DNA from: Arthrobacter globiformis
GTDB lineage: Bacteria; Actinomycetota; Actinomycetes; Actinomycetales; Micrococcaceae
Assembly (NCBI RefSeq): GCF_030817195.1
Contig: NZ_JAUSYZ010000001.1
Location: 1,674,001-1,738,000, forward strand
Reading direction: 5' to 3'
DNA: 64,000 bases
A model generated the notes under the pieces. That model saw only the letters and a list, made by a program, of their open reading frames with translations, did not search any database and had not been told where the DNA came from. Within the stretch, counting starts at the first letter, position 1. Each line of letters starts with the position of its first letter. Positions 30,685 to 39,510 of this stretch are shown here, piece after piece. The position numbers and the translations under genes were made by a program.

Positions 30685-30704
<20 letters not shown>

Positions 30705-31404
30705 GGATGGCCGCGAAGTGTGCGGCGAAGGCCAGCACCGTGAAGGCGTGGAACAGTTCGTGGAAGCCGAAGTGCCGGTAGCTGATGTTGGGCTTCTTGA
30801 GTGCGTAGAACACGGCCCCGGCAATGTACAGCGCCCCGCCGACGCAGATGAGCAGGGCCGCCGGGACGCTCGCCGCGAAAAAGGCGGGCAGGTAGAACAG
30901 GGACCCGCAGCCGAGGCCGATGTAGATGGGCACGTACAGCCAGCGGGGTGCGTCGGTCCAGAGCAGCCGGAACAGCACGCCCAGGATCGCGGCGGACCAG
31001 ATCAGCCAGAGCAGAAACTCCGCCGTCGGCCTGTCCAGCAGGCTCCACGCGAGGGGCGTGTAGCTGCCGGCAATCACCAGCATGATGTTGGTGTGGTCCA
31101 GCCGTTTGAGGACGCGCTTGACGCCGGGGGACCAGTTGCCGCGGTGGTACACCGCGCTGATGCCGAACAGCAGGACCCCGGTGAGGGCGTAGATGGCCGA
31201 CGTTATCTTGCGGTCCGGAGTGGGAGCCACCGCAACCAGGACAATCCCTGCGGCCAGTGCCAGTGGCGCGGTGACCGTGTGGATCCATCCCCGCCACTTT
31301 GGCTTGATCGTCAGCAGCTCGGCGATGCGTGCGGCGGCGTCATCCATGCCGGTGGGCTCTGCCCTCGACGGCTCCGGTCCGCCGTCCGGGGCGTTGCTTT
31401 TCAT
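30685..31404 (-). CDS. Hemolysin III / PAQR family membrane protein
   Basis: A 239-residue protein with seven predicted membrane helices. It has the PAQR/HlyIII pattern: an N-terminal cytoplasmic stretch, VSAVYHRGNWSP at about 92-103 (with the conserved His), and the C-terminal FGFHELFHAFTVLAFAAHFAAIL, which supplies the conserved His pair. Despite the name, many homologues are not toxins; zinc-hydrolase or receptor-like roles have been proposed. It is convergent with the DUF255 gene and overlaps its 3' end by 20 bases. Position equals Rv1085c. Confidence 0.9.
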
Positions 31405-31569
31405 GTCATCCAGAATAACCTACGGCTCAGTAAGTTACTCACCGGTAATGCCGCTTCCCGCGGGTCCTCGCGTCTCGTTCGAGGGGGTTCCTGGCGGCCG
31501 CCTGCACGCGGCCGCCGCCTCCGGGCGGTAGCCTAGGACTTGCACAAAAGTCGTACAGCAGGAAGTCAG

Positions 31570-32343
31570 GTGAGTCTCCGGATGGAATGGCCCGGGTTCC
31601 TCTATGGCTTCTATGAGCGCAAGCTTCTGCGCTCGCTGGAGCCGGAACGGATCCCCCGGCACATCGGCGTCATGGTGGACGGGAACCGGCGCTGGGCCCG
31701 GCAGTTCAACGCCCCGACCAGCCAGGGCCACCAGGCCGGCGCGGACAAGATCCATGAGTTCCTCGGCTGGTGCCAGGAGCTGGGTGTCCGGGTGGTCACC
31801 CTGTACATGCTCTCCACGGACAACATGAGCCGTTCCGGCGAGGAGCTTGACCTGCTCATGGGCATCATTGCCAACACGCTGGACCGGCTCGACGAGGACG
31901 CCGACATATCGGTCCACGCCATGGGCGCCCCGGAGCTCCTCCCGGACTACCTCGCGGACCGGCTGACCAAGCTCACGGCCAGGACGCCGGTGCGCGAGAA
32001 ACTCCACGTGAACGTGGCCGTCGGCTACGGTGGCCGGCGCGAGATCGTGGATGCAGTACGCGAGCTGCTGCACGACGCCGTGGCGCACAAGGCGGACATC
32101 AGCGAACTCGCCGACTCCCTGAGCGTGGAGGACATCTCCCGCTTTCTCTACACCCGCGGCCAGCCCGATCCGGACCTGGTGATCAGGACCTCCGGTGAGC
32201 AGCGGCTCTCAGGCTTCCTGATGTGGCAAAGCGCCTACAGCGAGTTTTACTTCTGCGAGGCACTTTGGCCGGCCTTCCGGAAGGTGGATTTCCTTCGCGC
32301 CCTGCGCGACTACGCCGGCAGGCAGCGCCGCTTCGGCTCCTAG
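31570..32343 (+). CDS. uppS: cis-Isoprenyl diphosphate synthase (UppS family)
   Basis: Adds isoprene units in cis to an allylic diphosphate, making the lipid carrier or its short precursor for cell-wall synthesis. The 257-residue protein has the substrate loop HIGVMVDGNRRWAR at about residues 32-45, the Arg-Ser motif region DLVIRTSGEQRLSGF at about 203-217 and the C-terminal WQSAYSEFYF. The GTG at 31570 follows AGGA with good spacing; the track extends further upstream without support. Synteny to Rv1086, a short-chain Z,E-farnesyl diphosphate synthase, hints that the product may be short, but chain length cannot be read safely. Confidence 0.93.
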   Translation: MSLRMEWPGFLYGFYERKLLRSLEPERIPRHIGVMVDGNRRWARQFNAPTSQGHQAGADKIHEFLGWCQELGVRVVTLYMLSTDNMSRSGEELDLLMGIIANTLDRLDEDADISVHAMGAPELLPDYLADRLTKLTARTPVREKLHVNVAVGYGGRREIVDAVRELLHDAVAHKADISELADSLSVEDISRFLYTRGQPDPDLVIRTSGEQRLSGFLMWQSAYSEFYFCEALWPAFRKVDFLRALRDYAGRQRRFGS

Positions 32344-32505
32344 CCTTTTCCGGCGTCTGTTGGCCCCTTCGGGCCGCCGCCGTTCACGCCGAATTCACAC
32401 AGCGGCAACAGGAATCGCCGGAAGAAGACGTTGGAAATTAGTTCGGGGCGATTTACGTTAAACCCATCAGCAGGCAAACCGCCGGCTGATCGGGGAGGCC
32501 AGTAC

Positions 32506-32577
32506 ATGGAGCGATTTTTCGCACCGGCTGTATGGGAGGCCGGATCCGGCCTCGTGGCCAATCCGCCTCACCAATAA
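32506..32577 (+). CDS. Possible 23-residue leader peptide before phoH2
   Basis: A short ATG frame ([20 protein letters not shown] and three more residues) follows a good GGGGAGG site at 32494-32500 and ends 35 bases before the phoH2 start. The product resembles nothing recognised. It occupies the place where mycobacterial phoH2 is preceded by a small antitoxin gene, phoAT. Could be a leader peptide, a small protein or chance. Confidence 0.3.
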   Translation: MERFFAPAVWEAGSGLVANPPHQ

Positions 32578-32612
32578 CAATTCCGGGCATGTGCCCCGGG
32601 GCTGGAGTCGAT

Positions 32613-34049
32613 GTGGCTATTTCTGAACAACTGCCCGACGTCATCACGGACAAGGGTGAGAAGGCTACCTCTCGCGCCAAGCGAGCCAATTCAAAGACCG
32701 GTGCGGACACGAAAGACGCCGCAGCCGGTCTTGCTGTTTCCGGCCCACAGACTGAATCCCAGCCATCAGTCTCCACTTTCGTCATCGATACCTCCGTTCT
32801 GCTCTCCGACCCCCGCGCCCTGCTGCGGTTTGCGGAGCACGAAGTCGTTGTGCCGATCGTGGTGATCACCGAACTTGAAGGGAAGCGGCATGACCCCGAA
32901 CTCGGCTACTTCGCACGGAAGGCGCTCCGGCTCCTTGATGACCTTCGCATCCAGCACGGGGGGCTGAACCGGCCCATCCCGCTGGGTGACGCCGGCGGTA
33001 CGCTCATGATCGAGATGAACCACATCTCGGCCGAAGTCCTGCCGGCCGGCTTCCGCGCCGGGGACAACGACAGCCGCATCCTCGCCGTCGCCAAGAACCT
33101 CTCCAACGAGGGACGCAACGTCACCGTGGTGTCCAAGGACCTCCCCATGCGGGTCAAGGCCTCGGCCATGGGCCTGCTGGCCGATGAATACCGCAACGAG
33201 CTCGTCAAGGATTCCGGGTGGACCGGCGTCGCCGAGATCGATGCGAGCGACGAGGAGATCTCCACGCTGTACGGCCACGAGCCGGTCTTCATCCCGGCGG
33301 CCGCCGAGATGCCGGTCAACACCGGCCTTGTGGTGCTCTCCAGCCGGGGCTCGGCCCTGGGCCGTGTCGGTGCCGATAAGCAGGTCCGCCTGGTGAAGGG
33401 GGACCGCGACATTTTCGGCCTCCACGGGCGCTCCGCGGAGCAGCGGCTCGCCATCGACCTGCTGATGGACCCGTCGGTGGGCATCGTGTCCATGGGCGGC
33501 CGTGCGGGCACCGGTAAGTCGGCGCTTGCCCTGTGTGCCGGCCTCGAGGCGGTACTGGAGCGCCGCGAGCACCGCAAGGTGATCGTCTTCCGCCCCCTCT
33601 TCGCCGTGGGCGGCCAGGAGCTCGGTTACCTGCCGGGCTCGGAAGCCGAAAAGATGAACCCCTGGGCGCAGGCGGTATTCGACACCCTGGGCGCTCTTGT
33701 GAGCCAGGAAGTCGTGGAGGAGGTCATGGACCGCGGCATGCTGGAGGTCATGCCGCTGACCCACATCCGCGGACGCTCCCTCCACGATGCCTTCGTGATC
33801 GTGGATGAGGCCCAGTCCCTCGAAAAGAACGTTCTGCTCACCGTCATGAGCCGGATCGGGCAGAACTCGAAGATCGTCCTCACCCACGACGTTGCCCAGC
33901 GCGACAACCTCCGGGTCGGACGGCATGACGGCATCGCAGCCGTCGTCGAAACCCTGAAGGGCCACCCGCTCTTCGGCCACATCACCCTCACCCGGTCAGA
34001 ACGCTCGCCCATCGCGGCGCTCGTCACGGACCTGCTCGAAGGGGCGTAA
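32613..34049 (+). CDS. phoH2: PhoH2: PIN ribonuclease domain fused to PhoH ATPase
   Basis: A two-domain RNA-processing protein of 478 residues. After a 55-residue low-complexity N-terminus, residues about 57-190 form a PIN ribonuclease domain ([16 protein letters not shown] with the catalytic Asp, later [14 protein letters not shown]). Residues about 255-478 form the PhoH helicase-like ATPase with Walker [13 protein letters not shown] at about 298-309 and Walker [11 protein letters not shown] at about 395-404. PhoH2 enzymes combine RNA unwinding and cleavage. The GTG at 32613 is chosen because GGAG lies 5 bases upstream; the frame continues to 32532 without a ribosome binding site. Terminator follows. 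Confidence 0.93.
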   Translation: MAISEQLPDVITDKGEKATSRAKRANSKTGADTKDAAAGLAVSGPQTESQPSVSTFVIDTSVLLSDPRALLRFAEHEVVVPIVVITELEGKRHDPELGYFARKALRLLDDLRIQHGGLNRPIPLGDAGGTLMIEMNHISAEVLPAGFRAGDNDSRILAVAKNLSNEGRNVTVVSKDLPMRVKASAMGLLADEYRNELVKDSGWTGVAEIDASDEEISTLYGHEPVFIPAAAEMPVNTGLVVLSSRGSALGRVGADKQVRLVKGDRDIFGLHGRSAEQRLAIDLLMDPSVGIVSMGGRAGTGKSALALCAGLEAVLERREHRKVIVFRPLFAVGGQELGYLPGSEAEKMNPWAQAVFDTLGALVSQEVVEEVMDRGMLEVMPLTHIRGRSLHDAFVIVDEAQSLEKNVLLTVMSRIGQNSKIVLTHDVAQRDNLRVGRHDGIAAVVETLKGHPLFGHITLTRSERSPIAALVTDLLEGA

Positions 34050-34065
34050 CTAAGCACGGGTGTCG

Positions 34066-34103
34066 GAAGGGCCGTGGCCAGGTTCGCAGGGCCACGGCCC
34101 TTC
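34066..34103. terminator. Terminator between phoH2 and an acetyltransferase gene
   Basis: Perfect 14-bp arms (gaagggccgtggcc at 34066-34079, complement at 34090-34103) with a 10-base loop, between convergent genes. Confidence 0.85.
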
Positions 34104-34130
34104 GCCGTTGGGTGGGGAGCGAAACCAAGC

Positions 34131-34784
34131 TCAACCAGCGGGGATTCCCAGGAACTTCGCCGTGGGTTCGTGGCCTTCCACCTTTAGGTGCCATTCGGGG
34201 CGGCGGAAGGTTGCCGGCGTAAGGCGGACCCGTTGGACTGTTTCCTGCCTGCCGCCCCAGGACATGCGGGTCAGGCCGTTCAGTTCGTAGCCGAGCGAGC
34301 GGGAGACGCCCAGGGAGGCTGCATTCCAGTCGGCGGCTTCGGATTCGCAGACATCGGCGCCAAACCAGTCAAAGGCGTAAAGCGCGACGGCGGCCCGCAT
34401 CTCCCTGCCGAAGCCGCGGCTTTGGGCGCTCCTCCGCAGCCATGATCCGGTGGTGACCGTGCGGAGAACCGAAAAGTCCCGCGCTGCGATGTCCTGGCAC
34501 CCGAGGAAGGTGCCGTCGTGCCAGATGCCCAGCGTCAGTGTCCAGGAGTCCGGTGTGGAGGCGGCGCGGCACTGCCAGTACCAGCGGGCCATGTTGGGTC
34601 CCAGCTCGTCGGCGGGGACCGAGGTCCAAGGGGTGCTGAACGGATTGCGGCCCTCGTCGTGGATGCCGCTGGCAGCCGCTTCAACAGCCGCGGGGATGTG
34701 GTCGTCACGCAGTGGCCGCAGTGTGAGCCGGGGAGTGGCCAGGGTGAGCGCGAACGGAGGCCACACGGAGATCAGCTCGGTCAT
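34131..34784 (-). CDS. GNAT family N-acetyltransferase (RimJ/RimL-like)
   Basis: A 217-residue acetyltransferase of the RimJ type. It starts TLATPRLTLRPLRDDHI (the usual LRL-type entry), includes LGIWHDGTFLGCQDIAARDF in the central sheet and ends the CoA-binding region near GSWLRRSAQSRGFGREMRAAV, where the Q/RxxGxG/A loop is RSAQSRGFGREM. SLGVSRSLGYELNGL is the typical C-terminal strand-helix. The acceptor substrate is unknown. It is convergent with phoH2. Confidence 0.88.
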   Translation of the reverse strand: MTELISVWPPFALTLATPRLTLRPLRDDHIPAAVEAAASGIHDEGRNPFSTPWTSVPADELGPNMARWYWQCRAASTPDSWTLTLGIWHDGTFLGCQDIAARDFSVLRTVTTGSWLRRSAQSRGFGREMRAAVALYAFDWFGADVCESEAADWNAASLGVSRSLGYELNGLTRMSWGGRQETVQRVRLTPATFRRPEWHLKVEGHEPTAKFLGIPAG

Positions 34785-34850
34785 GCCGGAAGCCTAGCCG
34801 ATGGACGCACCACAAGCGCCCGCAGCCCGCGTCTGGCGGGACCGCCGCTG

Positions 34851-35408
34851 TCAGCTGGTGTGGTGCGACAGCCCGAGGGACAGCCGGGTGTTGCCGGGCC
34901 CCTCCAGGACCAGGGCAATCGCCTGGTTGGGAAGCTCGAAGACCATGGTGGCGTCGACTGAATCGCCTTGCGGGAGCTGTGTCTTGCCGGGTGAGGTCCA
35001 CAGCGGACGGAGGCTGCTGGCACCAAGCCCCGTCACCGTGAACTGCGACGCATCCACTGCGACGCCTTCACCTTCAAGAGCGGTGAACTGCACCAGTATC
35101 CGCACCCGGTGGGTACCCGCGGACGGGCCCTCGTCCAGCACCTGGACACGTTCCGGCGGAAGCCAACCGTCTTTTTCCAGCGGAATGACGCCGTTGACCC
35201 GGGCCGTTCCGCCGGGGATCACCGCGCTGGCGCCCAGGGGAGTGCTGGCCTCCGGCTTGGCGGTGAGGAAGAGATATCCCAGCACGAGTCCCAGGGCGCA
35301 GAGCAGGGAGAGCGGGATCAGCAGCAACTTCCTGCGGCGCCGCGTACCGGTCCTGCCGGTGACGGCCGTGTCAGGTGGTGCCGATACGTCTGGAGCCGTG
35401 GTTGACAT
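34851..35408 (-). CDS. Conserved hypothetical protein with one membrane anchor
   Basis: A 185-residue protein not recognised by family. A basic N-terminal stretch (TGRTGTRRRRKLLLI) leads to one membrane helix at about residues 30-49, followed by an extracytoplasmic beta-rich domain with no cysteines or obvious catalytic motif. The ATG at 35408 (start MSTTAPDVSAPPD) is chosen because it gives a normal N-in anchor; the frame extends to 35501 as low-complexity sequence. It is co-oriented with the neighbouring unknown gene upstream. Confidence 0.7.
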   Translation of the reverse strand: MSTTAPDVSAPPDTAVTGRTGTRRRRKLLLIPLSLLCALGLVLGYLFLTAKPEASTPLGASAVIPGGTARVNGVIPLEKDGWLPPERVQVLDEGPSAGTHRVRILVQFTALEGEGVAVDASQFTVTGLGASSLRPLWTSPGKTQLPQGDSVDATMVFELPNQAIALVLEGPGNTRLSLGLSHHTS

Positions 35409-35473
35409 GCCACGAGTTTGCGGCCGGCAGGTTGGGAAAAGCCTGCACAGACCCCCGCATACCGGGTGGCCCC

Positions 35474-36292
35474 TTAGGCCGGGTTGGGCCGCAGCGGCCA
35501 CTGGATGTGCTCGCGCACATCGGTGAGGTTCATCGGCTCGGCCACAAAAAGATCATCAAGCATGTACTCGTCCACGGCCAGGATCCGGATGCGGTGCCCT
35601 GGAAGCTGACCCCCGCCGTCGAGCGGCTCGGCAACCACGCACACGCCGGTCCCGGCATCGAGGCGGATCCTGGTCCGGCCGGGGCCGCAGAGGGGTGCTG
35701 CCGGATCCAGCGGCCGGTACCCGGGGTTCGGTGAGACTACGGTTTCCAGCGCCGGGCGGCCTTCGTGCGCCACCTCCTGAACCGGCTCCAGCACTTCGAC
35801 GGCGTTCGCGTTGGGGAACTCCAGCGGCACCGGGGCGTTGCCCGCCAGTTCCACCGGATCCAGTGCAGCCGCAAACCGGCCGTTTCCGAAGGAGGGTTCG
35901 CCGTACGCGGCTTCCGGACGGCGCCGCACCAGCCCGCCGTCGTCGTAGACCGGCGTCACCAGATGTGCAGGAAGAAGCCACGACTTCCGGGTGGCGCTGA
36001 TGTACAGGCCGTCGCGGGAGTCGTTGATGCCGGTGGTGCTGCCGAGCAAGGTGCCGTCGCCGGACTCCAGGCGGAGGGCGCCGGGACGGCGCAGCCAGGC
36101 GCGGACAATGCCGCCGCCGGGACCGTCGCGGCCTGGAACGTCGCGGCCTGGAAATTCGGTGTATTCGAACCGCAGGGACTGCCATTTCCACGGGGACGAG
36201 CGGCACAGATTGCGAAAGGAGGCGGCCGACGCGGGCGTCGCACCGCCGCCGTGTTCCTGCCGGTGTTTGGCGTCCCAGGTCCCCATATCCAC
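35474..36292 (-). CDS. Conserved hypothetical protein, 272 residues
   Basis: No family recognised. It has no signal peptide or membrane helix. Trp/Arg residues occur near the N-terminus (SSPWKWQSLRFEY), then a duplicated Pro-Gly-Arg-Asp stretch (residues about 49-56), and acidic segments such as ILAVDEYMLDDLF near the C-terminus. The N-terminus is His/Gln-rich. ATG at 36292 and 36286 are both possible. It may belong to an uncharacterised Micrococcaceae family; a cytoplasmic sensor or enzyme role cannot be inferred. Confidence 0.72.
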   Translation of the reverse strand: MDMGTWDAKHRQEHGGGATPASAASFRNLCRSSPWKWQSLRFEYTEFPGRDVPGRDGPGGGIVRAWLRRPGALRLESGDGTLLGSTTGINDSRDGLYISATRKSWLLPAHLVTPVYDDGGLVRRRPEAAYGEPSFGNGRFAAALDPVELAGNAPVPLEFPNANAVEVLEPVQEVAHEGRPALETVVSPNPGYRPLDPAAPLCGPGRTRIRLDAGTGVCVVAEPLDGGGQLPGHRIRILAVDEYMLDDLFVAEPMNLTDVREHIQWPLRPNPA

Positions 36293-36345
36293 AGTTTACG
36301 CGCGGCCCCCAGCGGCAGGCCGGGCGAATCCAGTAGCATCCGAGA

Positions 36346-36897
36346 GTGATCCAACGACTTGCCGAATTGTGGGAAGCGGCACCGCCGGCATTCTGGCTGC
36401 TGCTGGCGGCGTGCGCCTACTTCGCCGTGATGGCGGTGCGGCTCACTGTCATCGACGTCCGGCACCACCTTCTGCCGAACCGGATTGTTTTTCCCTCCTA
36501 TGGCATAGCCGGTGTGCTGCTGCTAGGGGCGGTGGTGACGCTCGCGGCGGCGGACCCCTCAGGGCTGCCCGACGGCGCTGCCCGCCTTTTCGGCGTACCC
36601 GCACTGAGGATTGCGGCCGGGGGAGCGGTGCTGTGGCTCTTCTACTTTGTGCTGCGGCTGGTGTACCCGCCCGGCATGGGGTTCGGGGACGTGAAACTCG
36701 CCGGTGTCCTGGGGCTGTACCTGGGCTACCTCGGCTGGCCGCATGTTTTCGCAGGGACGTTCGCCGCGTTCCTGCTCGGCGGCCTCTGGAGCATCGGCCT
36801 GTTGGCACTGCGGCGCGGAACCCTCAAGTCGGCCATTCCGTTCGGTCCGTTCATGCTGGCCGGAGCGGCCGCGGCGATGGTCCTACTGCCTGCCTGA
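36346..36897 (+). CDS. Prepilin peptidase, A24 family
   Basis: A membrane aspartyl protease of 183 residues with about five helices, the short form without the methyltransferase domain (CpaA/TadV type). Both catalytic Asp motifs are visible: IDVRHHLLPNR at about residue 37 and GMGFGDVKLAG at about residue 115. Family members cleave type IV pilin or pseudopilin leaders. No pilin, secretion ATPase or tad genes lie in the window, so its substrate must be encoded elsewhere. GTG start. Confidence 0.9.
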   Translation: MIQRLAELWEAAPPAFWLLLAACAYFAVMAVRLTVIDVRHHLLPNRIVFPSYGIAGVLLLGAVVTLAAADPSGLPDGAARLFGVPALRIAAGGAVLWLFYFVLRLVYPPGMGFGDVKLAGVLGLYLGYLGWPHVFAGTFAAFLLGGLWSIGLLALRRGTLKSAIPFGPFMLAGAAAAMVLLPA

Positions 36898-36911
36898 CTG
36901 GCACCCCAACC

Positions 36912-36973
36912 ACGGCGCGAACGCACAGTTGAGCCCCGGGGCACGGCGCGAACGCACACTTGAGCCCCGGGGC
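36912..36973. repeat. Two tandem 31-bp units related to a dispersed palindromic repeat
   Basis: acggcgcgaacgcacagttg... begins at 36912 and an almost identical unit at 36943; they differ at one base. The core gcgcgaacgcacacttgagccccgg resembles the arms of the palindromes at 41450 and 42540. A further gccccggggc hairpin follows at about 36964-36987. This spans the 3' flank of a broken transporter gene. Confidence 0.85.
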
Positions 36974-37013
36974 ACATGCCCCGGGGCCCACCAAAGCCGT
37001 GCCAAGCGGCAGG

Positions 37014-37315
37014 TCAGCGGCGCTGGCCGGCCAGCTCACCGTCGTCGTCCTTCACACCGTCAGCGGAACGAACTGTCGGTTCGAGCATTGCCGGTTCACG
37101 AACGGCGGCCTCGCGCAGGGCGGCCTCAAGAAGCTCGGCTTCCTCGCCGCGCGCCACCATGCCTGCGGTGTCCGAGAGCGGGATCTGCTTCAGCGTGATG
37201 GCCAGGATCAGTGCGACGGCGATGAACGGGACGAGGTACGAGAACACCGGCGCAAGGGAGTCGACGTAGGCGTTGACGCGGCCAAATTGCCGGTCATGCC
37301 CGACAGAGAACGCCA
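37014..37315 (-). pseudogene. C-terminal remnant of an MFS drug-exporter (DHA2/EmrB type)
   Basis: About 100 codons remain. The reading frame gives LAFSVGHDRQFGRVNAYVDS, then the last membrane helix and the highly typical DHA2 end QIPLSDTAGMVARGE. The longest ATG/GTG frame (37014-37247) shows only the last helix, but the same frame continues upstream to about 37315 with family-like sequence and then runs into the fumC terminator. The first 13 helices are gone. This is a deletion relic, not a functional small protein. Confidence 0.78.
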
Positions 37316-37317
37316 GC

Positions 37318-37351
37318 GGCCGCCCGCCTTCGCAACAGAAGGTGGGCGGCC
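37318..37351 (-). terminator. Terminator hairpin after fumC
   Basis: 14-bp arms with one G-T pair (37318-37331 and 37338-37351) and a gcaaca-type loop, 20 bases after the fumC stop. No strong T tract on the minus strand. Confidence 0.75.
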
Positions 37352-37371
37352 GCCGTCGTACTTTTTGTAAA

Positions 37372-38799
37372 TCAGGCCTTGTGGGCCGGAGCCGTCATGG
37401 TGGTGACGTCCAGTGCCTTGTCCAAGTCGGCCTCGGAAACCTTGCCTTCGCCGTCGCCGACGAAGCCGAGCTTCTCGGTGGCCTGGCGGACGGTCAAGCC
37501 CTCCTTGACAGCGGTCTTGGCGATCTTGGCGGCGTTTTCGTAGCCGATGAACTTGTTCAGCGGGGTAACGATGGACGGCGACGCCTCGGCGAGGAAGCGG
37601 GCGCGCTCGACGTTGGCGGTGATGCCGTCGATCATCTTGTCTGCCATGACGCGGCTGGTGTTGGCCAGCAGGCGGACAGACTCGAGCAGGTTGGCGGCCA
37701 TGACCGGGATGCCGACGTTCAGTTCGAAGGCGCCGTTGGTGCCGGACCAGGCGATGGCGGTGTCGTTGCCGATGACCTGGGCGCAGACCATGATGGACGC
37801 CTCGCAGATGACGGGGTTGACCTTGCCCGGCATGATCGAGGAGCCCGGCTGCAGGTCCGGAATGGCGATTTCGCCGAGGCCGGTGTTGGGGCCGGAGCCC
37901 ATCCAGCGCAGGTCATTGTTGATCTTCATGAAGGAGATCGCGATGTTGCGCAGCTGGCTGGACGCTTCGATGAGGCCGTCGCGGTTGGCCTGGGCCTCGA
38001 AGTGGTCGCGGGCCTCGGTCAGCGGCAGGCCGGTGTCGGTGGCGAGCAGTTCGATGACGCGCTCCGGGAAGCCTGCCGGGGTGTTGATGCCGGTGCCCAC
38101 GGCGGTGCCGCCGAGGGGCACTTCGGCCACGCGGGGGAGCGCGGCGTTGATGCGCTCGATGCCGTAACGGACCTGCGCGGCGTAGCCGCCGAATTCCTGG
38201 CCGAGGGTGACCGGGGTGGCGTCCATCAGGTGCGTGCGGCCGGACTTGACGACGTCCTTGAACTCAACGGCCTTGCGCTCCAGCGATTCGGCGAGGTAGC
38301 CGAGGGCCGGGATGAGGTCGTTGATCAGGGCCGAGGTGGCTGCAACGTGGACGGAGGTGGGGAACACGTCATTGGAGGACTGCGAGGCGTTGACGTGGTC
38401 ATTGGGGTGGACCACCTTGTCGCTGCCGGCAGCCTTCAGGGCGCGGGACGCCAGCTCGGCGAGGACCTCGTTGGTGTTCATGTTCGAGGACGTGCCGGAA
38501 CCGGTCTGGAAAACGTCGATGGGGAAGTCGCCGTCGTACTTGCCCGTGGCCACCTCGTCGGCAGCGTCCGCGATCGCCTTGGCCAGCTCGCCGTCGAGCA
38601 CACCCAGTTCAGCGTTGGCCTGGGCAGCGGCCTTCTTGACCCGGGCCAGCGCCTCAATGTGGGCGCGTTCCAGGGTTTTTCCGGAGATCGGGAAGTTCTC
38701 GACTGCACGTTGCGTCTGCGCGCGGTACAGGGCGTTCACGGGGACGCGGACTTCGCCCATCGTGTCATGTTCAATGCGGAACTCTTCAGTGGAAGTCAT
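37372..38799 (-). CDS. fumC: Fumarate hydratase class II
   Basis: Interconverts fumarate and malate in the citric acid cycle. The 475-residue protein has the fumarase/aspartase signature [11 protein letters not shown] at about residues 329-339, the substrate-binding region [12 protein letters not shown] at about 103-114 and [12 protein letters not shown]. Stand-alone fumarase; no aspartase features. Together with carbonic anhydrase, DUF4245 and glpX it matches the mycobacterial order Rv1098c-Rv1100. Confidence 0.96.
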   Translation of the reverse strand: MTSTEEFRIEHDTMGEVRVPVNALYRAQTQRAVENFPISGKTLERAHIEALARVKKAAAQANAELGVLDGELAKAIADAADEVATGKYDGDFPIDVFQTGSGTSSNMNTNEVLAELASRALKAAGSDKVVHPNDHVNASQSSNDVFPTSVHVAATSALINDLIPALGYLAESLERKAVEFKDVVKSGRTHLMDATPVTLGQEFGGYAAQVRYGIERINAALPRVAEVPLGGTAVGTGINTPAGFPERVIELLATDTGLPLTEARDHFEAQANRDGLIEASSQLRNIAISFMKINNDLRWMGSGPNTGLGEIAIPDLQPGSSIMPGKVNPVICEASIMVCAQVIGNDTAIAWSGTNGAFELNVGIPVMAANLLESVRLLANTSRVMADKMIDGITANVERARFLAEASPSIVTPLNKFIGYENAAKIAKTAVKEGLTVRQATEKLGFVGDGEGKVSEADLDKALDVTTMTAPAHKA

Positions 38800-38886
38800 G
38801 GGGCTAGCTTAGGACGCCCGGGCGCCGCATCGAAAACCGTGAACGGCTTGCTACAGACGGCCCGCCCGGGCGCTTTCAGCCCGCTT

Positions 38887-39501
38887 CTAGAGGTCCCCGA
38901 TTCCGGAAACAAGCTCCGCGTGGCCCTCGCCGAGGCTGTACGAGAGCCCGATGACCGCGGCCCGGCCCGACTCGATTGCGTCCGAAATCACACGTGAGCT
39001 GTCCACGAGGCGCTGGGAGGTCTGCTTGACGTGCTCCACCACCATGTCGTTGACCTCCGTCTGCTCGTTCCGCAGGGAGGTGAGGACCGACGGCGTGATG
39101 CGCTCCACGAGGTCGCGGATGAAGCCCACAGGCATCTGGCCGGTTTCGACGGCGGATTTCGTGGCACTGACCGCGCCGCAGCTGTCGTGGCCGAGCACCA
39201 CGATCAGCGGCACGCCGAGCACGCCGATGCTGTACTCGAGTGAGCCCAGGACTGCGTCGTCAATGACCTGGCCCGCGGTCCGGACGACGAAGACGTCGCC
39301 GAGTCCGACGTCGAAAATGATTTCAGCGGCGAGCCGCGAGTCCGAGCAACCGAAGATCACCGCGAAAGGGTGCTGGTTCTCCACCAGCGAGGACCGCCGG
39401 GAGGCGTCCTGGTTCGGGTGCGAGGATTCACCGGTTACGAAGCGTTCGTTGCCTTCGCGCAGACGGCGCCAGGCCAGGGCAGGAGTCAGGTAAGTTGTCA
39501 C
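38887..39501 (-). CDS. Beta-class carbonic anhydrase
   Basis: Hydrates CO2 to bicarbonate, supplying biotin carboxylases and pH control. The 204-residue protein has the beta-class Zn ligands Cys-Asp in FGCSDSRLAAEIIFD and His-Cys in LGHDSCGAV, and the VVRTAGQVI strand. N-terminal LTPALAWRRLREGNERFV is typical. It lies 9 bases downstream of DUF4245 and upstream of fumC on the same strand. Confidence 0.93.
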   Translation of the reverse strand: MTTYLTPALAWRRLREGNERFVTGESSHPNQDASRRSSLVENQHPFAVIFGCSDSRLAAEIIFDVGLGDVFVVRTAGQVIDDAVLGSLEYSIGVLGVPLIVVLGHDSCGAVSATKSAVETGQMPVGFIRDLVERITPSVLTSLRNEQTEVNDMVVEHVKQTSQRLVDSSRVISDAIESGRAAVIGLSYSLGEGHAELVSGIGDL

Positions 39502-39510
39502 GGCCCCACC

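Noticed and set aside
32613..34049. PIN domain as a VapC toxin of a classical toxin-antitoxin pair
   Set aside because: The PIN domain is fused to a complete PhoH ATPase, and no VapB-like gene adjoins.
37014..37247. Treating the 77-residue frame as a functional small membrane protein
   Set aside because: The sequence is exactly the end of a DHA2 exporter and the same frame continues upstream with family-like sequence; a relic is the better reading.
37273..38997. 574-codon open frame on the plus strand
   Set aside because: Antisense shadow of fumC; no family features, and fumC has full conserved motifs.
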